A stretch of DNA of 64,000 nucleotides, taken from the NCBI RefSeq assembly GCF_900114085.1, contig NZ_FORU01000011.1, positions 1 to 64,000 on the forward strand, given 5' to 3'. A program made the translations under genes and the position numbers. Every line of letters begins with the position of its first letter. Position 1 is the first letter of the stretch. Source of the stretch: Myroides guanonis (GTDB lineage: Bacteria; Bacteroidota; Bacteroidia; Flavobacteriales; Flavobacteriaceae). Below are positions 29,101 to 37,145 of the stretch, piece by piece. The notes under the pieces were generated by a model that saw nothing but the letters and a program-made list of their open reading frames with translations, was not told the origin of the DNA and made no database searches.

Positions 29101-29195
29101 TTGCAATAATGATTGTCGGAGGTTTGCTTATTTGTATGGTTTTATCATTTACAGTATTACCTCAAGTTTTTTATTGGGCGTATAGAAAGAAATAG
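26112..29195 (+). CDS. CusA/CzcA-family heavy-metal RND efflux pump
   Basis: 1027 residues with twelve expected membrane helices and two large periplasmic loops. Landmarks are IEAFPDVTNTRARIITQWPG (about 37-56), NLISMGALDFGLLLEG in TM4 and GIGFIILFGVATIDGILLIG in TM10. The proton-relay acids of TM4 are Asp395, Glu401 and Glu408, at the same spacing as CzcA D402/D408/E415 but with the middle Asp replaced by Glu. The pump would export a divalent or monovalent metal ion (Cu/Ag or Co/Zn/Cd) by proton antiport; which metal is not decidable here. It is the last gene of the efflux operon, before a terminator. Confidence 0.93.
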   Translation: MQKLVKNIVAFSLKNTFIILFGVILLLFGGIYSYIHTPIEAFPDVTNTRARIITQWPGRSAEEIEKFITLPISKEMNTIPDKAEVRSISLFGLSVVTVLFDDNVEDFYAQQYASNRMGSVSLPEGVDYEIEAPSGATGEIFRYIIESDLPIKEVSAIQDWTIERELLSVLGVADVVSFGGEEKIFEIQINPTELLHYDISPLDVYEAVEKSNINVGGDVIQKGNQSYVVRGVGLLDDIKDIENILIEIKGSTPILVKHVAKVVIGAKPRLGQVGYQDENDVVQGIVVMLRGQNPNEVIEGLKARISDLNERILPHNVKIVPIIDRTELVNTTVHTVTKNLIEGIVLVSIIVFVFLYNWRTTFIVASVIPLAFLFAIVMLKIQGLPANLISMGALDFGLLLEGTLVIVEHVFVGLEKQAKNVGMKRFNKMSKSGIIKRSAGSVAGYIFFALLILIVALLPIFSFQKVEGKMFSPLAFTLGYALLGSLILSLTYVPAMCKLLLTKNIVERENIISRFFRKNIYRMFTWSFKRKKFTMIGFGILLVLCGIKFHYYGSEFLPKLNEGAIYVRATLPNSIHLDESVRLTQEMKADLQNFEEIKFIMTQTGRPNDGTDPTGFFNIEFHIELKPEKEWKRSVSKEVILAEMREVLEKYPGINFGFSQPIQDNVEEYVAGVKSSLVIKIFGDDLFDLEKMANQVAQSIESVEGITDINVYKNIGQPELRIQLHDSKMARYAVTTADAQAVIAMTIGGQAATTLYENERQFDVVLRFQKESRNTAEKVENILIPTLDGKQVPLKEIATIDYHTGPAFIYREGNSRYIGVGFSIEGRDLGSTIAEAKAKVAQEVKLPPTNKMEWAGEFESKERATKQLMIVVPISLILILMLLYFNFGKVKETVISAVTILFAFIGGFLSLWITGTTFGISAGIGFIILFGVATIDGILLIGVMKENLRHRMSLEQAISEGVRSRIRPVIMIALMGAMGLLPAALSNGMGSEIQKPLAIMIVGGLLICMVLSFTVLPQVFYWAYRKK

Positions 29196-29225
29196 TTTTT
29201 TATTAATTTGTTTTTTAAGTTGATT

Positions 29226-29257
29226 AAGAGGGTTTTATATTTTAGAGCCCTCTTTTT
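29226..29257 (+). terminator. Terminator of the efflux operon
   Basis: AAGAGGG (29226-29232) pairs with CCCTCTT (29248-29254) and is followed by a T run on the + strand, 30 bases past the pump gene. Confidence 0.75.
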
Positions 29258-29432
29258 TAAATATTGAAACAACATCATCTGATATTTTGTAATAAGACAA
29301 AAAAATTAAAATATAATGAAAGTGATTTTTCTGTTGACAAAATTGATTTATGTTATTTGCTTTTTAGAACAGTCTGAATTTTTACTACATTTATGAAGTG
29401 AAACAACAAACAACGTCTTAATATCATAAGCT

Positions 29433-29546
29433 GTGACCATTTTAGTAGTAGAAGACGATTCGCAAATAAGTAGCTTCATTATTAATTGTCACGACAATCT
29501 ATACGTTTACCTCAAAGTTCACTTGGAAATGGAAATACTTCACTAA
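29433..29546 (+). pseudogene. Remnant of an OmpR-family response regulator 5' end
   Basis: The frame starts with GTG at 29433 and encodes VTILVVEDDSQISSFII, nearly the same as residues 1-17 of the response regulator at 21573 (also GTG; DNA identity is high across the first 50 bases). Similarity then fades and the frame stops at 29544-29546 after 37 codons. It has lost the phosphoacceptor and output domains. It lies just beyond the efflux operon, so the operon is bounded by an intact and a decayed copy of the regulator start. It may mark an old duplication or the left edge of a second, deleted locus. Confidence 0.65.
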
Positions 29547-29553
29547 TAATCAG

Positions 29554-29964
29554 ATGAAAATGAAACTAAATTTAAAAAACGTGTTTTTATATTTGAGCGT
29601 TTTAACTTTTATAATAAGCCTATTCTTACCTGTCCATCTTATTTTTACTACTCCTCATGATTATTTTGGATATATCTATGCTTCACTGGGATGGATGTCA
29701 TTTCCAAATTTAGATTTCTTTTGTTGGATTAGTAACTTTACCTTGCTCCTAGGGTGGTTTTTCTATAAAAAAAAGATAGGACTTATCTTTAACCTATTAA
29801 CTCTTATTTTGATGTCTTTATACGGTATCAATCATATTTTAGAATTAGATTTTTTTATAATAGATGAATATTCATTACCCCTATTTGGTTATTGGTTTTG
29901 GTTGCTTTCTCCTGTTTTTCTATTGGTTTCTCAAATAAAGCAACACAACAATGGCTTGTTTTAA
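29554..29964 (+). CDS. Small four-helix membrane protein, unknown
   Basis: 136 residues with about four hydrophobic helices: about 9-30, 36-65 interrupted by polar residues, 73-95 and 108-127. It has a short basic N-terminus (MKMKLNLKNV) and the polar C-terminus QIKQHNNGLF. I do not recognise a family. No Cys pair or charged intramembrane motif suggests a transport function. It begins eight bases after the response-regulator remnant and may once have followed that gene. Confidence 0.6.
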   Translation: MKMKLNLKNVFLYLSVLTFIISLFLPVHLIFTTPHDYFGYIYASLGWMSFPNLDFFCWISNFTLLLGWFFYKKKIGLIFNLLTLILMSLYGINHILELDFFIIDEYSLPLFGYWFWLLSPVFLLVSQIKQHNNGLF

Positions 29965-30006
29965 TATTACAGAGAAACGAATTCTATTAAAAATATAATC
30001 ATAAAA

Positions 30007-30032
30007 AAAGACCGCCTTTAGAGACGGTCTTT
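30007..30032 (-). terminator. Terminator of the M49 peptidase gene
   Basis: AAAGACCG (30007-30014) pairs with CGGTCTTT (30025-30032). The - strand reading ends in seven T residues, 20 bases after the peptidase stop. Confidence 0.75.
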
Positions 30033-30052
30033 AATTTTAGATGTAAACAGTT

Positions 30053-32089
30053 TTAGTTCACTTCTGGTAAGAAGTTGTATGTTTTAGAATAATACAACAT
30101 TTGTTCCTCAAATGATTTAGGTTGGTTGATTTCAAATCCTGTAATTTCCCCTGCTTCATTTGTAATAGGTGAAATAACTGGATTCACAAATCCTCTATAA
30201 GCAGCAGATTTAAACTTAGAATTTCTGCTTAATACTTCTTTGTGAATAGCTTGATCAACTTTTACTCCGTAGTTCTCAACTAAAGCTTGTGCAGCTTTAT
30301 AATCTCCTTCAGATTTGATACGTTGTGTTTCTTGCAATAGCTGTCCAAATAAATCGTGTAATTTTTTATAATCAGTTATGTTGAAATACGTTTTTCCATC
30401 ACGAACCACTTTTTCAATCACATTATCCTTTTTACCTTTTTCAAACACCCATGCACTCACCCATTGACGATTTCTCATATGAGCCTCTTCGATATCAGCA
30501 CCTGGTTCTAAACGAATTAATTGAGTCATCAATCCATTTCTAATATAACCATCATAGGCAGCTTTACCAACATTTTCCCAGTTATCAACCAATCCTAATT
30601 CCTGTAATTTAGGGCTGTATAAATAGAAAAGTCCTACTAAGTCAGCACGTCCTTCTTCCAAAGTAGAAGCATAACTTTTAAGTGTTTCTTTTGGTGAACC
30701 AACTCCAGGGTTTATTTGTCCAGATGCATGTCCAACAACTTCATGAAGTGCTGTATGTAATTTATCTGATATTTCTCCGTATTTCTCTTGTAATGCAATC
30801 TCTTCTTCATCATTTGCAAATTCTTTCAAACGGTCTGAACCTCCTGCATGATTATAAGCATCAATTATATTACCTAATGAAATAGATTTAGAACCATGTT
30901 CAGCTCTAATCCAATCAGCATTTGGTAAGTTTACTCCAATCGGTGTACTAGGAGAAGCATCTCCTGATTCAGAAGCAACTACAACTGTTTTATATGATAC
31001 ACCTACTACATTCTTTTTCTTATGAGCATCTAATAAAGGTGAGTTATCCTCAAACCATTGTGCTTCTTTAGAAAGTACTTCCATTTTTGCAGACATATCA
31101 AAATCTTTGATTTGTACTACACTTTCATAAGAACCTTTATGTCCTAATGGATCGCTATATACTTCAATGAAACCATTATTATAATCAATATTTCCTTCCG
31201 TAGCTTCTACCCATGCAACGTTGTATTCATCCCAAACTTTTAAATCTCCTGTTTTATAATACTTGATTAACAATCCAAGAGCATCTGCTTGTTTTTGATT
31301 TTCTGCAACTGTTTGTGCTTTTTCTAACCAATAGATAATTTGATCGATAGCTTGTCCATACATTCCTCCACTCTTCCATACTTTATCTACTAATTTTCCA
31401 TTAGCATCACGTACAAGTTTAGAGTTAAGTCCTGTAGAGATTGGTCTTAAAGGATCATTTGGTAAGTTTTTATAATACTCATCTGCTTCTTCTTCTGTAA
31501 TACCTTCTCCATAGAAGTTTACTGCTGAACCTTTTAAAAGTCCTTTTGAAAGATCTAGATTTACTTTTTTAGCGTCTACATCATTAAAAAGAATTGCAGC
31601 AATTCCTTTATCTAAGTCTGTCTTAGTTTCCGTTAAAAGTTGGTTGAAATAGCTTTCTGAAAAGGCTGGTTTAATCTTGTCATTTGAATAATGATGGTGT
31701 ATTCCATTAGAGAACCAAACTCTTTTTACATAGACTACGAAGTTTTTCCAGTCTTCGTTTTCTTTGTCTCCAGCATAATTTACATAAATGTTTTCTAAAG
31801 CTTTTCTGATTTTTAAGTTGTGCTTGTAGTTTTGATCCCAGATAATATCTCTACCTGCATAACCTGCTTGACTTAAGTAATATACTAAAGTTTGTTCTTT
31901 CAAGCTTAAGTTTTCCCAACCTGGAACTTGATAGCGCAATACTTCAATATCAGCGAATTGGTCTACACTAAACTCAAAGTCCCCAGTGTTCTCAATAACT
32001 TGCTCTTTCGTTTCTTCTGTTTTGTTTTTGTTACATGCCATTAACATAGTAGAAGCGAGTACTATGCAAGCGATTGTATTTAATTTCAT
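30053..32089 (-). CDS. Dipeptidyl-peptidase III-like zinc peptidase (M49), lipoprotein
   Basis: 678 residues. The lipoprotein signal ends at Cys19 (TMLMAC), so the enzyme is anchored in an envelope membrane, unlike cytosolic eukaryotic DPP III. The M49 zinc motif HEVVGH is at about residue 447-452, and the second motif EEGRADLVGLFYL supplies the third ligand. Members remove dipeptides from the N-terminus of short peptides. The length and motifs match the bacterial M49 group. It is monocistronic, with its own promoter (32115-32122) and terminator. Confidence 0.88.
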   Translation of the reverse strand: MKLNTIACIVLASTMLMACNKNKTEETKEQVIENTGDFEFSVDQFADIEVLRYQVPGWENLSLKEQTLVYYLSQAGYAGRDIIWDQNYKHNLKIRKALENIYVNYAGDKENEDWKNFVVYVKRVWFSNGIHHHYSNDKIKPAFSESYFNQLLTETKTDLDKGIAAILFNDVDAKKVNLDLSKGLLKGSAVNFYGEGITEEEADEYYKNLPNDPLRPISTGLNSKLVRDANGKLVDKVWKSGGMYGQAIDQIIYWLEKAQTVAENQKQADALGLLIKYYKTGDLKVWDEYNVAWVEATEGNIDYNNGFIEVYSDPLGHKGSYESVVQIKDFDMSAKMEVLSKEAQWFEDNSPLLDAHKKKNVVGVSYKTVVVASESGDASPSTPIGVNLPNADWIRAEHGSKSISLGNIIDAYNHAGGSDRLKEFANDEEEIALQEKYGEISDKLHTALHEVVGHASGQINPGVGSPKETLKSYASTLEEGRADLVGLFYLYSPKLQELGLVDNWENVGKAAYDGYIRNGLMTQLIRLEPGADIEEAHMRNRQWVSAWVFEKGKKDNVIEKVVRDGKTYFNITDYKKLHDLFGQLLQETQRIKSEGDYKAAQALVENYGVKVDQAIHKEVLSRNSKFKSAAYRGFVNPVISPITNEAGEITGFEINQPKSFEEQMLYYSKTYNFLPEVN

Positions 32090-32114
32090 CTTGATAATTT
32101 ATTTGGTAATCCAA

Positions 32115-32122
32115 CAAATATA
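32115..32122 (-). promoter_or_regulatory. Promoter -7 element (TATATTTG) of the M49 peptidase gene
   Basis: On the - strand, TATATTTG matches TAnnTTTG and lies 26-33 bases before the ATG at 32089. Confidence 0.5.
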
Positions 32123-32173
32123 TAAAATTTTATAAACGTTCTTTTTGAAAACAGGTGCAATCTCTAAGTGCGT

Positions 32174-33508
32174 TTAGTTTTTAACTACTCTCTCCGTAGT
32201 TTTAACGCCATTTCCGAATTCTATTTTTAAGATATAAATTCCCTTAGCTAATTCTGATATATTTAATTCCTTCTCATTAGTCGTCAGTACTATCTGCCCT
32301 AAATTATTTATTACGGTTGCACTTTTTAGAATCTCTGATGATTGAATATAAAGTAAATCTGAGGTAGGATTAGGGTATACACTATAACTAGTTTCTTTGA
32401 TTTCATCAATGGCTAAAGTGCCTAGTTTGTATTTTGAATACATGTATAAAGACAATGGAAAATTACCTTGATTATCTACAAAAACAGCATCAGGAACAGT
32501 AATTTTAAATGTATGAGTACCTGCTTCTAAATCTCCAACTGCAATATATCTGTTAGGGATAACATCTCCAGGACACCAGTTGTTCCAATCCATCCACCAG
32601 CTATCGCTTTGTTTTGTAGATCCATAAATACCATTACCCTGTGTATTATATTTTCTAAAAGGTTCACAGCTTTTCCCTCCAGGTGTATAGGCCAAGACTT
32701 CTTTATCATTAAAATATACAAAATGTTCTCTACGTACATATTCTTCTCCACCTGCATTAGCTCCGTGATTTGAAGTTATTAGATGAAACATCGTCTCAGG
32801 TAGATTTTCATTTAATGTGATAGTATATATTTTGGTTGTAGTACCAGGGACATCTGTATTTGTATGTTTATTGAAATTTACATAGGTTGCTATAGGTTGC
32901 ATATAAAAATCAGCAGCAACATCTCCGCTATCGGAAGTTACTAATGATAATGTACCTTCAAAAACGTCTGTTCTTCCTGCGCAACCTGACACTTCCTTAT
33001 TAGCTGCATATGGAACACCAAATACAAATAATTCAAACCAAAAATCGTGGTCCTTATTAAAATCAATCGATTTAAAAGCAGCAGCTAGATGAGAAACATC
33101 AAACTCATACGGCACTACCGCTGGTTGTTTATTCTTATTCATAAACGGTGTGATGAAACGTCCCACTTCAATACGTTTAGCATTTGCAGAAGTCACAGAA
33201 TCACCTTTAGGCACTATATTTAAAAACACTCCTCCAATTCTATCGTAATTATCGCAAAGGGCTCCAATCTCAACTTTCATTTTTAATGAGTTTAGAATTT
33301 TAGAACGATCCGAATCAGATAATTTAGTTGCATATCTAGTATTGTCTATACGATCTACTCCAGTGGGTACAGAAGCACTAACCGTTTTTGCATATCCATC
33401 ATAAAAGACTACTTTGTTTAGCAGATTTATTGTTGTTTCTGATTGTCCCCATAGCATTATAGGAAAGCATAAAAAAAAGAGTGTTTTAATCCAAGTAGTT
33501 TTGCTCAT
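32174..33508 (-). CDS. PNGase F-like secreted protein with type A T9SS sorting domain
   Basis: 444 residues. A signal peptide covers 1-21. Two beta-sandwich domains resemble peptide-N-glycosidase F of Elizabethkingia: conserved spots include CDNYDR (Asp89, equivalent to catalytic Asp60), EVGRFITPF, EEYVRREHF (Glu255/256, near the catalytic Glu206 position) and WNNWCPGDVIPNR. The last 75 residues (SYSVYPNPTSDLLYI to VKTTERVVKN) are a type A T9SS sorting signal. PNGase F cuts the Asn-glycan bond of glycoproteins; similarity here is partial, so activity is a proposal. It would be surface-exposed or released through T9SS. It is 85 bases upstream of the M49 gene and may feed peptides to it. Confidence 0.75.
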   Translation of the reverse strand: MSKTTWIKTLFFLCFPIMLWGQSETTINLLNKVVFYDGYAKTVSASVPTGVDRIDNTRYATKLSDSDRSKILNSLKMKVEIGALCDNYDRIGGVFLNIVPKGDSVTSANAKRIEVGRFITPFMNKNKQPAVVPYEFDVSHLAAAFKSIDFNKDHDFWFELFVFGVPYAANKEVSGCAGRTDVFEGTLSLVTSDSGDVAADFYMQPIATYVNFNKHTNTDVPGTTTKIYTITLNENLPETMFHLITSNHGANAGGEEYVRREHFVYFNDKEVLAYTPGGKSCEPFRKYNTQGNGIYGSTKQSDSWWMDWNNWCPGDVIPNRYIAVGDLEAGTHTFKITVPDAVFVDNQGNFPLSLYMYSKYKLGTLAIDEIKETSYSVYPNPTSDLLYIQSSEILKSATVINNLGQIVLTTNEKELNISELAKGIYILKIEFGNGVKTTERVVKN

Positions 33509-33696
33509 AGTATTTGTTTTAGGTTAACTGTTTTAAGAAGCTAATATAAGTTTTATTATAATTTTTTCGTAAAAATAATTCAACTCAATATAAATCCTCA
33601 GGATAAAACATCAATCAATAAGACAAATCATCTATAATATCAAAATAAACTAACTAATAAACAACACTCCTTCTATTGAACAACTCTATACAACCA

Positions 33697-34449
33697 TTAG
33701 ATTTTTCGAACTAATGGATGATTCAATCCTTTTACTTGATTATTGACAATCTCATATCCTTTTAAACTGGAAAACATTTGAGTTAGGTTTTTAAATCCGT
33801 AAGCACGAGGGTCAAAACTAGGTTTAAGCTTTCGAAGGTTTCCTCCTACTGTTGAAATATATGCTTCAATTTCTTCATCCACAGACATATCGAAAGCTCT
33901 ATCTATAAGTTTCAACTCACTCTTGGTTAGTTTTTTAACATCCTCATCAAGTGCACTAGCCTTTTTCGCATTACTTCCTGAGCTTTTATCTGCTTCATCT
34001 CTATTCTTCACTGAAATTAAGTTCTCACAATAGGTGAAGATTTCACAGGATTGTACGAAAGCATTTGGTGTTTTTCTTTCTCCAACTCCCATCACAAATA
34101 TTCCTTCTTCACGGATTCGCTTAGCTAGTCCAGTATAATCACTATCACTTGAAACAATGCAAAAACCATCTACCATCTTATCGTGTAATATATCCATAGC
34201 ATCTATAATCAAAGAGCTATCTGTAGAGTTTTTCCCAGTAGTATAATTAAACTTTTGTATTGGTGAAAAAGACAAATCATTTAATAAATCTTTCCAACTA
34301 TTCATTTGAGGAGCTGTCCAATCTCCGTAAATTCTACGAACAGTCACCTTGCCATATTTAGACACTTCTTCTAAAATTAGTTCTAGGAGTTTTGCTTGCG
34401 CATTATCACCATCAACTAGAATTGCTATATTATTATTCTTATTTTCCAT
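33697..34449 (-). CDS. NYN-domain RNase-like protein with OST-HTH/LOTUS domain
   Basis: 250 residues. Residues 1-150 form a NYN (PIN-like) nuclease fold: the first acid is in LVDGDNAQAK (about 12-15), then YGDWTAPQMN and the acidic SSDSDYTGLAKRIREEG (about 107-123). After a Lys/Ser linker the C-terminal 70 residues (LIDRAFDMSVDEEIEAYIST, LRKLKPSFDPRAYGFKNL) are an OST-HTH/LOTUS domain that binds RNA. The acids needed for a metal site are present. The likely role is RNA processing or decay; the target is unknown. The first ATG is used. Confidence 0.88.
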   Translation of the reverse strand: MENKNNNIAILVDGDNAQAKLLELILEEVSKYGKVTVRRIYGDWTAPQMNSWKDLLNDLSFSPIQKFNYTTGKNSTDSSLIIDAMDILHDKMVDGFCIVSSDSDYTGLAKRIREEGIFVMGVGERKTPNAFVQSCEIFTYCENLISVKNRDEADKSSGSNAKKASALDEDVKKLTKSELKLIDRAFDMSVDEEIEAYISTVGGNLRKLKPSFDPRAYGFKNLTQMFSSLKGYEIVNNQVKGLNHPLVRKI

Positions 34450-34679
34450 TTTTATTATTTTTAATCCAAAATACGAAAAAACACCTATCTTTTTTTAGAA
34501 GAGTGATTGTTTCTCCAAGAATCTTGTTGTTATTTTTTGGTTTTTAACTTGCTATACATTCTTTATTCTTCGTAAAAGCTTTGAAATCTAAGGATATTCT
34601 ACTTCTAATTTGTAACAAAAATCGATTAAGTACTACTTACTGTATAAATACATTAGTATTATTTTAAATCTCCCATTTT

Positions 34680-37082
34680 ATGAAATCAAAATTACTTTTA
34701 TTTTTCGCTCTTAGCTGTTTCAGTTTTAGCTTTGCGCAATCTAACGGAAAAGTAAACGGAATTGTATTAGATGCACAATCTAATGAACCTATTTCTTATG
34801 CAACCATTACCCTTAAATCTGGTGACACTGTTATTACTGGTGCCCTTTCAGATGATTCTGGAAAATTCTCCGTTGACAAGTTGGCTTTACAAGATTATAT
34901 AGTAGATGTTCAGTTTATAGGATATACTACTAAAGAATTTAAAATCACTTTGAATGAAGAACAGTCCCAATTAAACTTAGGAACTGTAACCCTAACTCCT
35001 GCCTCGACTCAATTAGATGAAGTAACAGTAGTTGCTGAATACTCGACTGTTGAACAGAAAATAGACAGGCGTATTATTAATGTTGGACGAGATTTAACGA
35101 CTGCAGGGGCTACTGCATCTGAAATAATGAATAACATACCGTCTGTGAATGTAGACCAAGATGGTAAAATATCGCTTAGGGGTAATGCTAATGTTCGTGT
35201 CTTGATTGACGGTAGACCAACTAACATTGAACCTTCACAGCTTTTAAAACAAATTCCTTCTACTTCAATTAAGAAAATAGAATTAATTACCAATCCTAGT
35301 GCTAAATACAATCCAGAAGGTATGTCAGGTATTATAAATATAGTGCTACATAAAAACACTTCTGACGGATTTAATGGTTCTATCAGTTCTGGAATCACAT
35401 TAGCTGAGAAAATAAAAAACAACAATACATTGGATATGAATTACCGCAAAGGGAAGGTAAACTTCTTTGGAAATGTTGGGGGTAATTTTGGAGACTATGT
35501 AAACGGAGGAGAAGTAAATCGTTTAGATCAAAACTCAAAACAACGTATTGATATGTTAAGTGGTAACGATTCATATCTTTATAAAATAGGAATGGATTAT
35601 TATATCAACGACAAAAACACTTTGTCGGTTTATACAAATCAGAACAAAAGTAAAGGAACGATGAATGCTGATACGGATATTACTTATCCTATAGGTAGTT
35701 TTGACCGTATCCAACAAGCTTCTGTATACGATACTGATAATTTAAATAGTTCTTATAACTTGGCGTTTAAGCATCTTTTCGAAAAAGAGGGGCACACTTT
35801 AGATTTAGAGGCTAATTATAATACTGCTACTAATGACCAAGAGGTTTCTTATTTAAATACTATAGGCAACCAGGCTCCATTTAAATATGGAGATGCAACA
35901 GATGGAAAAGATGATTTAGTTACTATCAACTTAGATTATGTAAATCCAATTGTAGATAACGGAAAATTAGAATTAGGTATGGAAGCTAGATTGTCTCGCA
36001 ATGACAATGACTATTCTACGAGTAACCCAGCAGTAGCAGACCACAGTACTTCCAATTATACTTATGATACAGATATTTATTCTGCTTATGCAACCTTTGG
36101 CCAAAAGTTCAATAAAATCGGTTATCAAATCGGAGGTCGTTTCGAAAGCTATAAAGTAAATTCAACGTTTGACGGAGAAAAAGGGTTTAAGGATGATTAT
36201 ATTACTTTATACCCTTCTGCTTATATAACTTACGATTTAACAGCTAAAGATATGTTTCAATTGAGTTATAGTAGACGTGTAGACAGACCTGGTATATGGC
36301 AAACTAAACCTATCCGTCAATATTCTACTCCTACTATCACTAATATTGGTAATCCTGAGTTGGAGCCTCAATTCACTAACTCTGTAGAATTAAACTATAC
36401 ACGTATGCTATCAAAAGGTTCTTTTACAGCAGGGGTGTTTTACAGAAAGATAAACAATGAAATAAATCATTTGATTTATGATGATTTAGATACAGAGAAT
36501 CCAAATGATATGATTATGACCTATGGTAATTTCGACACCAATGAATCATATGGTTTTGAATTATCTGCAAATTATAAAATCAATTCATGGTGGGATATTC
36601 AACCAGCGATTGACTTTTCAAGTATAAAACAAAAAGGAATTCTATTTATTGTCAATGAACAAACGCAACAATTAGAACCATTCCAACGCAATGTAGATAT
36701 CCAATCTTTTAATGCTCGTTTAAATTCGAATTTTAAAGTGACGAATCAACTTCGTTTAAATCTATTCGGATTTTATAAAGGAAGTACGGACGGTCTACAA
36801 TTTAACTCTGAGGAGATGTATAAAATCGATGCAGGTGCTCGTTACACTATGTTAAACAATAAATTGACATTCAGTCTGCGTGTAAACGATATTTTTGACA
36901 CTATGAAGTTTGCCTTTAAAAGCGACCTACCTTACCCTCAAACAGGTGAATTCACATGGGAAAGTAGATCTGTTTATTTTGGCGTGAATTATATGTTTGG
37001 TTCTGGAAAGAACAAATCCCTACAACGTAAATACAGGGATTCTAATACCAAACAAAACAGCAGTTCTGGAGGTTTATTCTAA
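34680..37082 (+). CDS. TonB-dependent outer membrane receptor
   Basis: 800 residues. A signal peptide covers 1-19. A carboxypeptidase-D regulatory-like domain follows (about 22-112, GKVNGIVLDAQSNEPISYAT), then the plug (VTVVAEYSTVEQKIDRRIIN, NANVRVLIDGRPTNIEP) and a large outer-membrane beta barrel of the outer_membrane_beta family. The protein ends RKYRDSNTKQNSSSGGLF rather than in a typical aromatic C-terminal residue. It imports an unknown ligand using TonB energy. No partner SusD, metal or transport gene is adjacent, so the ligand cannot be inferred. An exact promoter was not found. Confidence 0.9.
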   Translation: MKSKLLLFFALSCFSFSFAQSNGKVNGIVLDAQSNEPISYATITLKSGDTVITGALSDDSGKFSVDKLALQDYIVDVQFIGYTTKEFKITLNEEQSQLNLGTVTLTPASTQLDEVTVVAEYSTVEQKIDRRIINVGRDLTTAGATASEIMNNIPSVNVDQDGKISLRGNANVRVLIDGRPTNIEPSQLLKQIPSTSIKKIELITNPSAKYNPEGMSGIINIVLHKNTSDGFNGSISSGITLAEKIKNNNTLDMNYRKGKVNFFGNVGGNFGDYVNGGEVNRLDQNSKQRIDMLSGNDSYLYKIGMDYYINDKNTLSVYTNQNKSKGTMNADTDITYPIGSFDRIQQASVYDTDNLNSSYNLAFKHLFEKEGHTLDLEANYNTATNDQEVSYLNTIGNQAPFKYGDATDGKDDLVTINLDYVNPIVDNGKLELGMEARLSRNDNDYSTSNPAVADHSTSNYTYDTDIYSAYATFGQKFNKIGYQIGGRFESYKVNSTFDGEKGFKDDYITLYPSAYITYDLTAKDMFQLSYSRRVDRPGIWQTKPIRQYSTPTITNIGNPELEPQFTNSVELNYTRMLSKGSFTAGVFYRKINNEINHLIYDDLDTENPNDMIMTYGNFDTNESYGFELSANYKINSWWDIQPAIDFSSIKQKGILFIVNEQTQQLEPFQRNVDIQSFNARLNSNFKVTNQLRLNLFGFYKGSTDGLQFNSEEMYKIDAGARYTMLNNKLTFSLRVNDIFDTMKFAFKSDLPYPQTGEFTWESRSVYFGVNYMFGSGKNKSLQRKYRDSNTKQNSSSGGLF

Positions 37083-37112
37083 GCTTCCAACTATTTTTTT
37101 CAATTTTACTCA

Positions 37113-37145
37113 AAAAAGCCACTTCTAATTAGAGGTGGCTTTTTG
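37113..37145. terminator. Bidirectional terminator, overlapping the lipase stop codon
   Basis: AAAAGCCACTTCT pairs with AGAGGTGGCTTTT with one G-U pair; A runs lie on the left and T on the right. The - strand hydrolase stop codon (37125-37127) lies inside the stem, so its last codons form part of the terminator. Confidence 0.75.
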
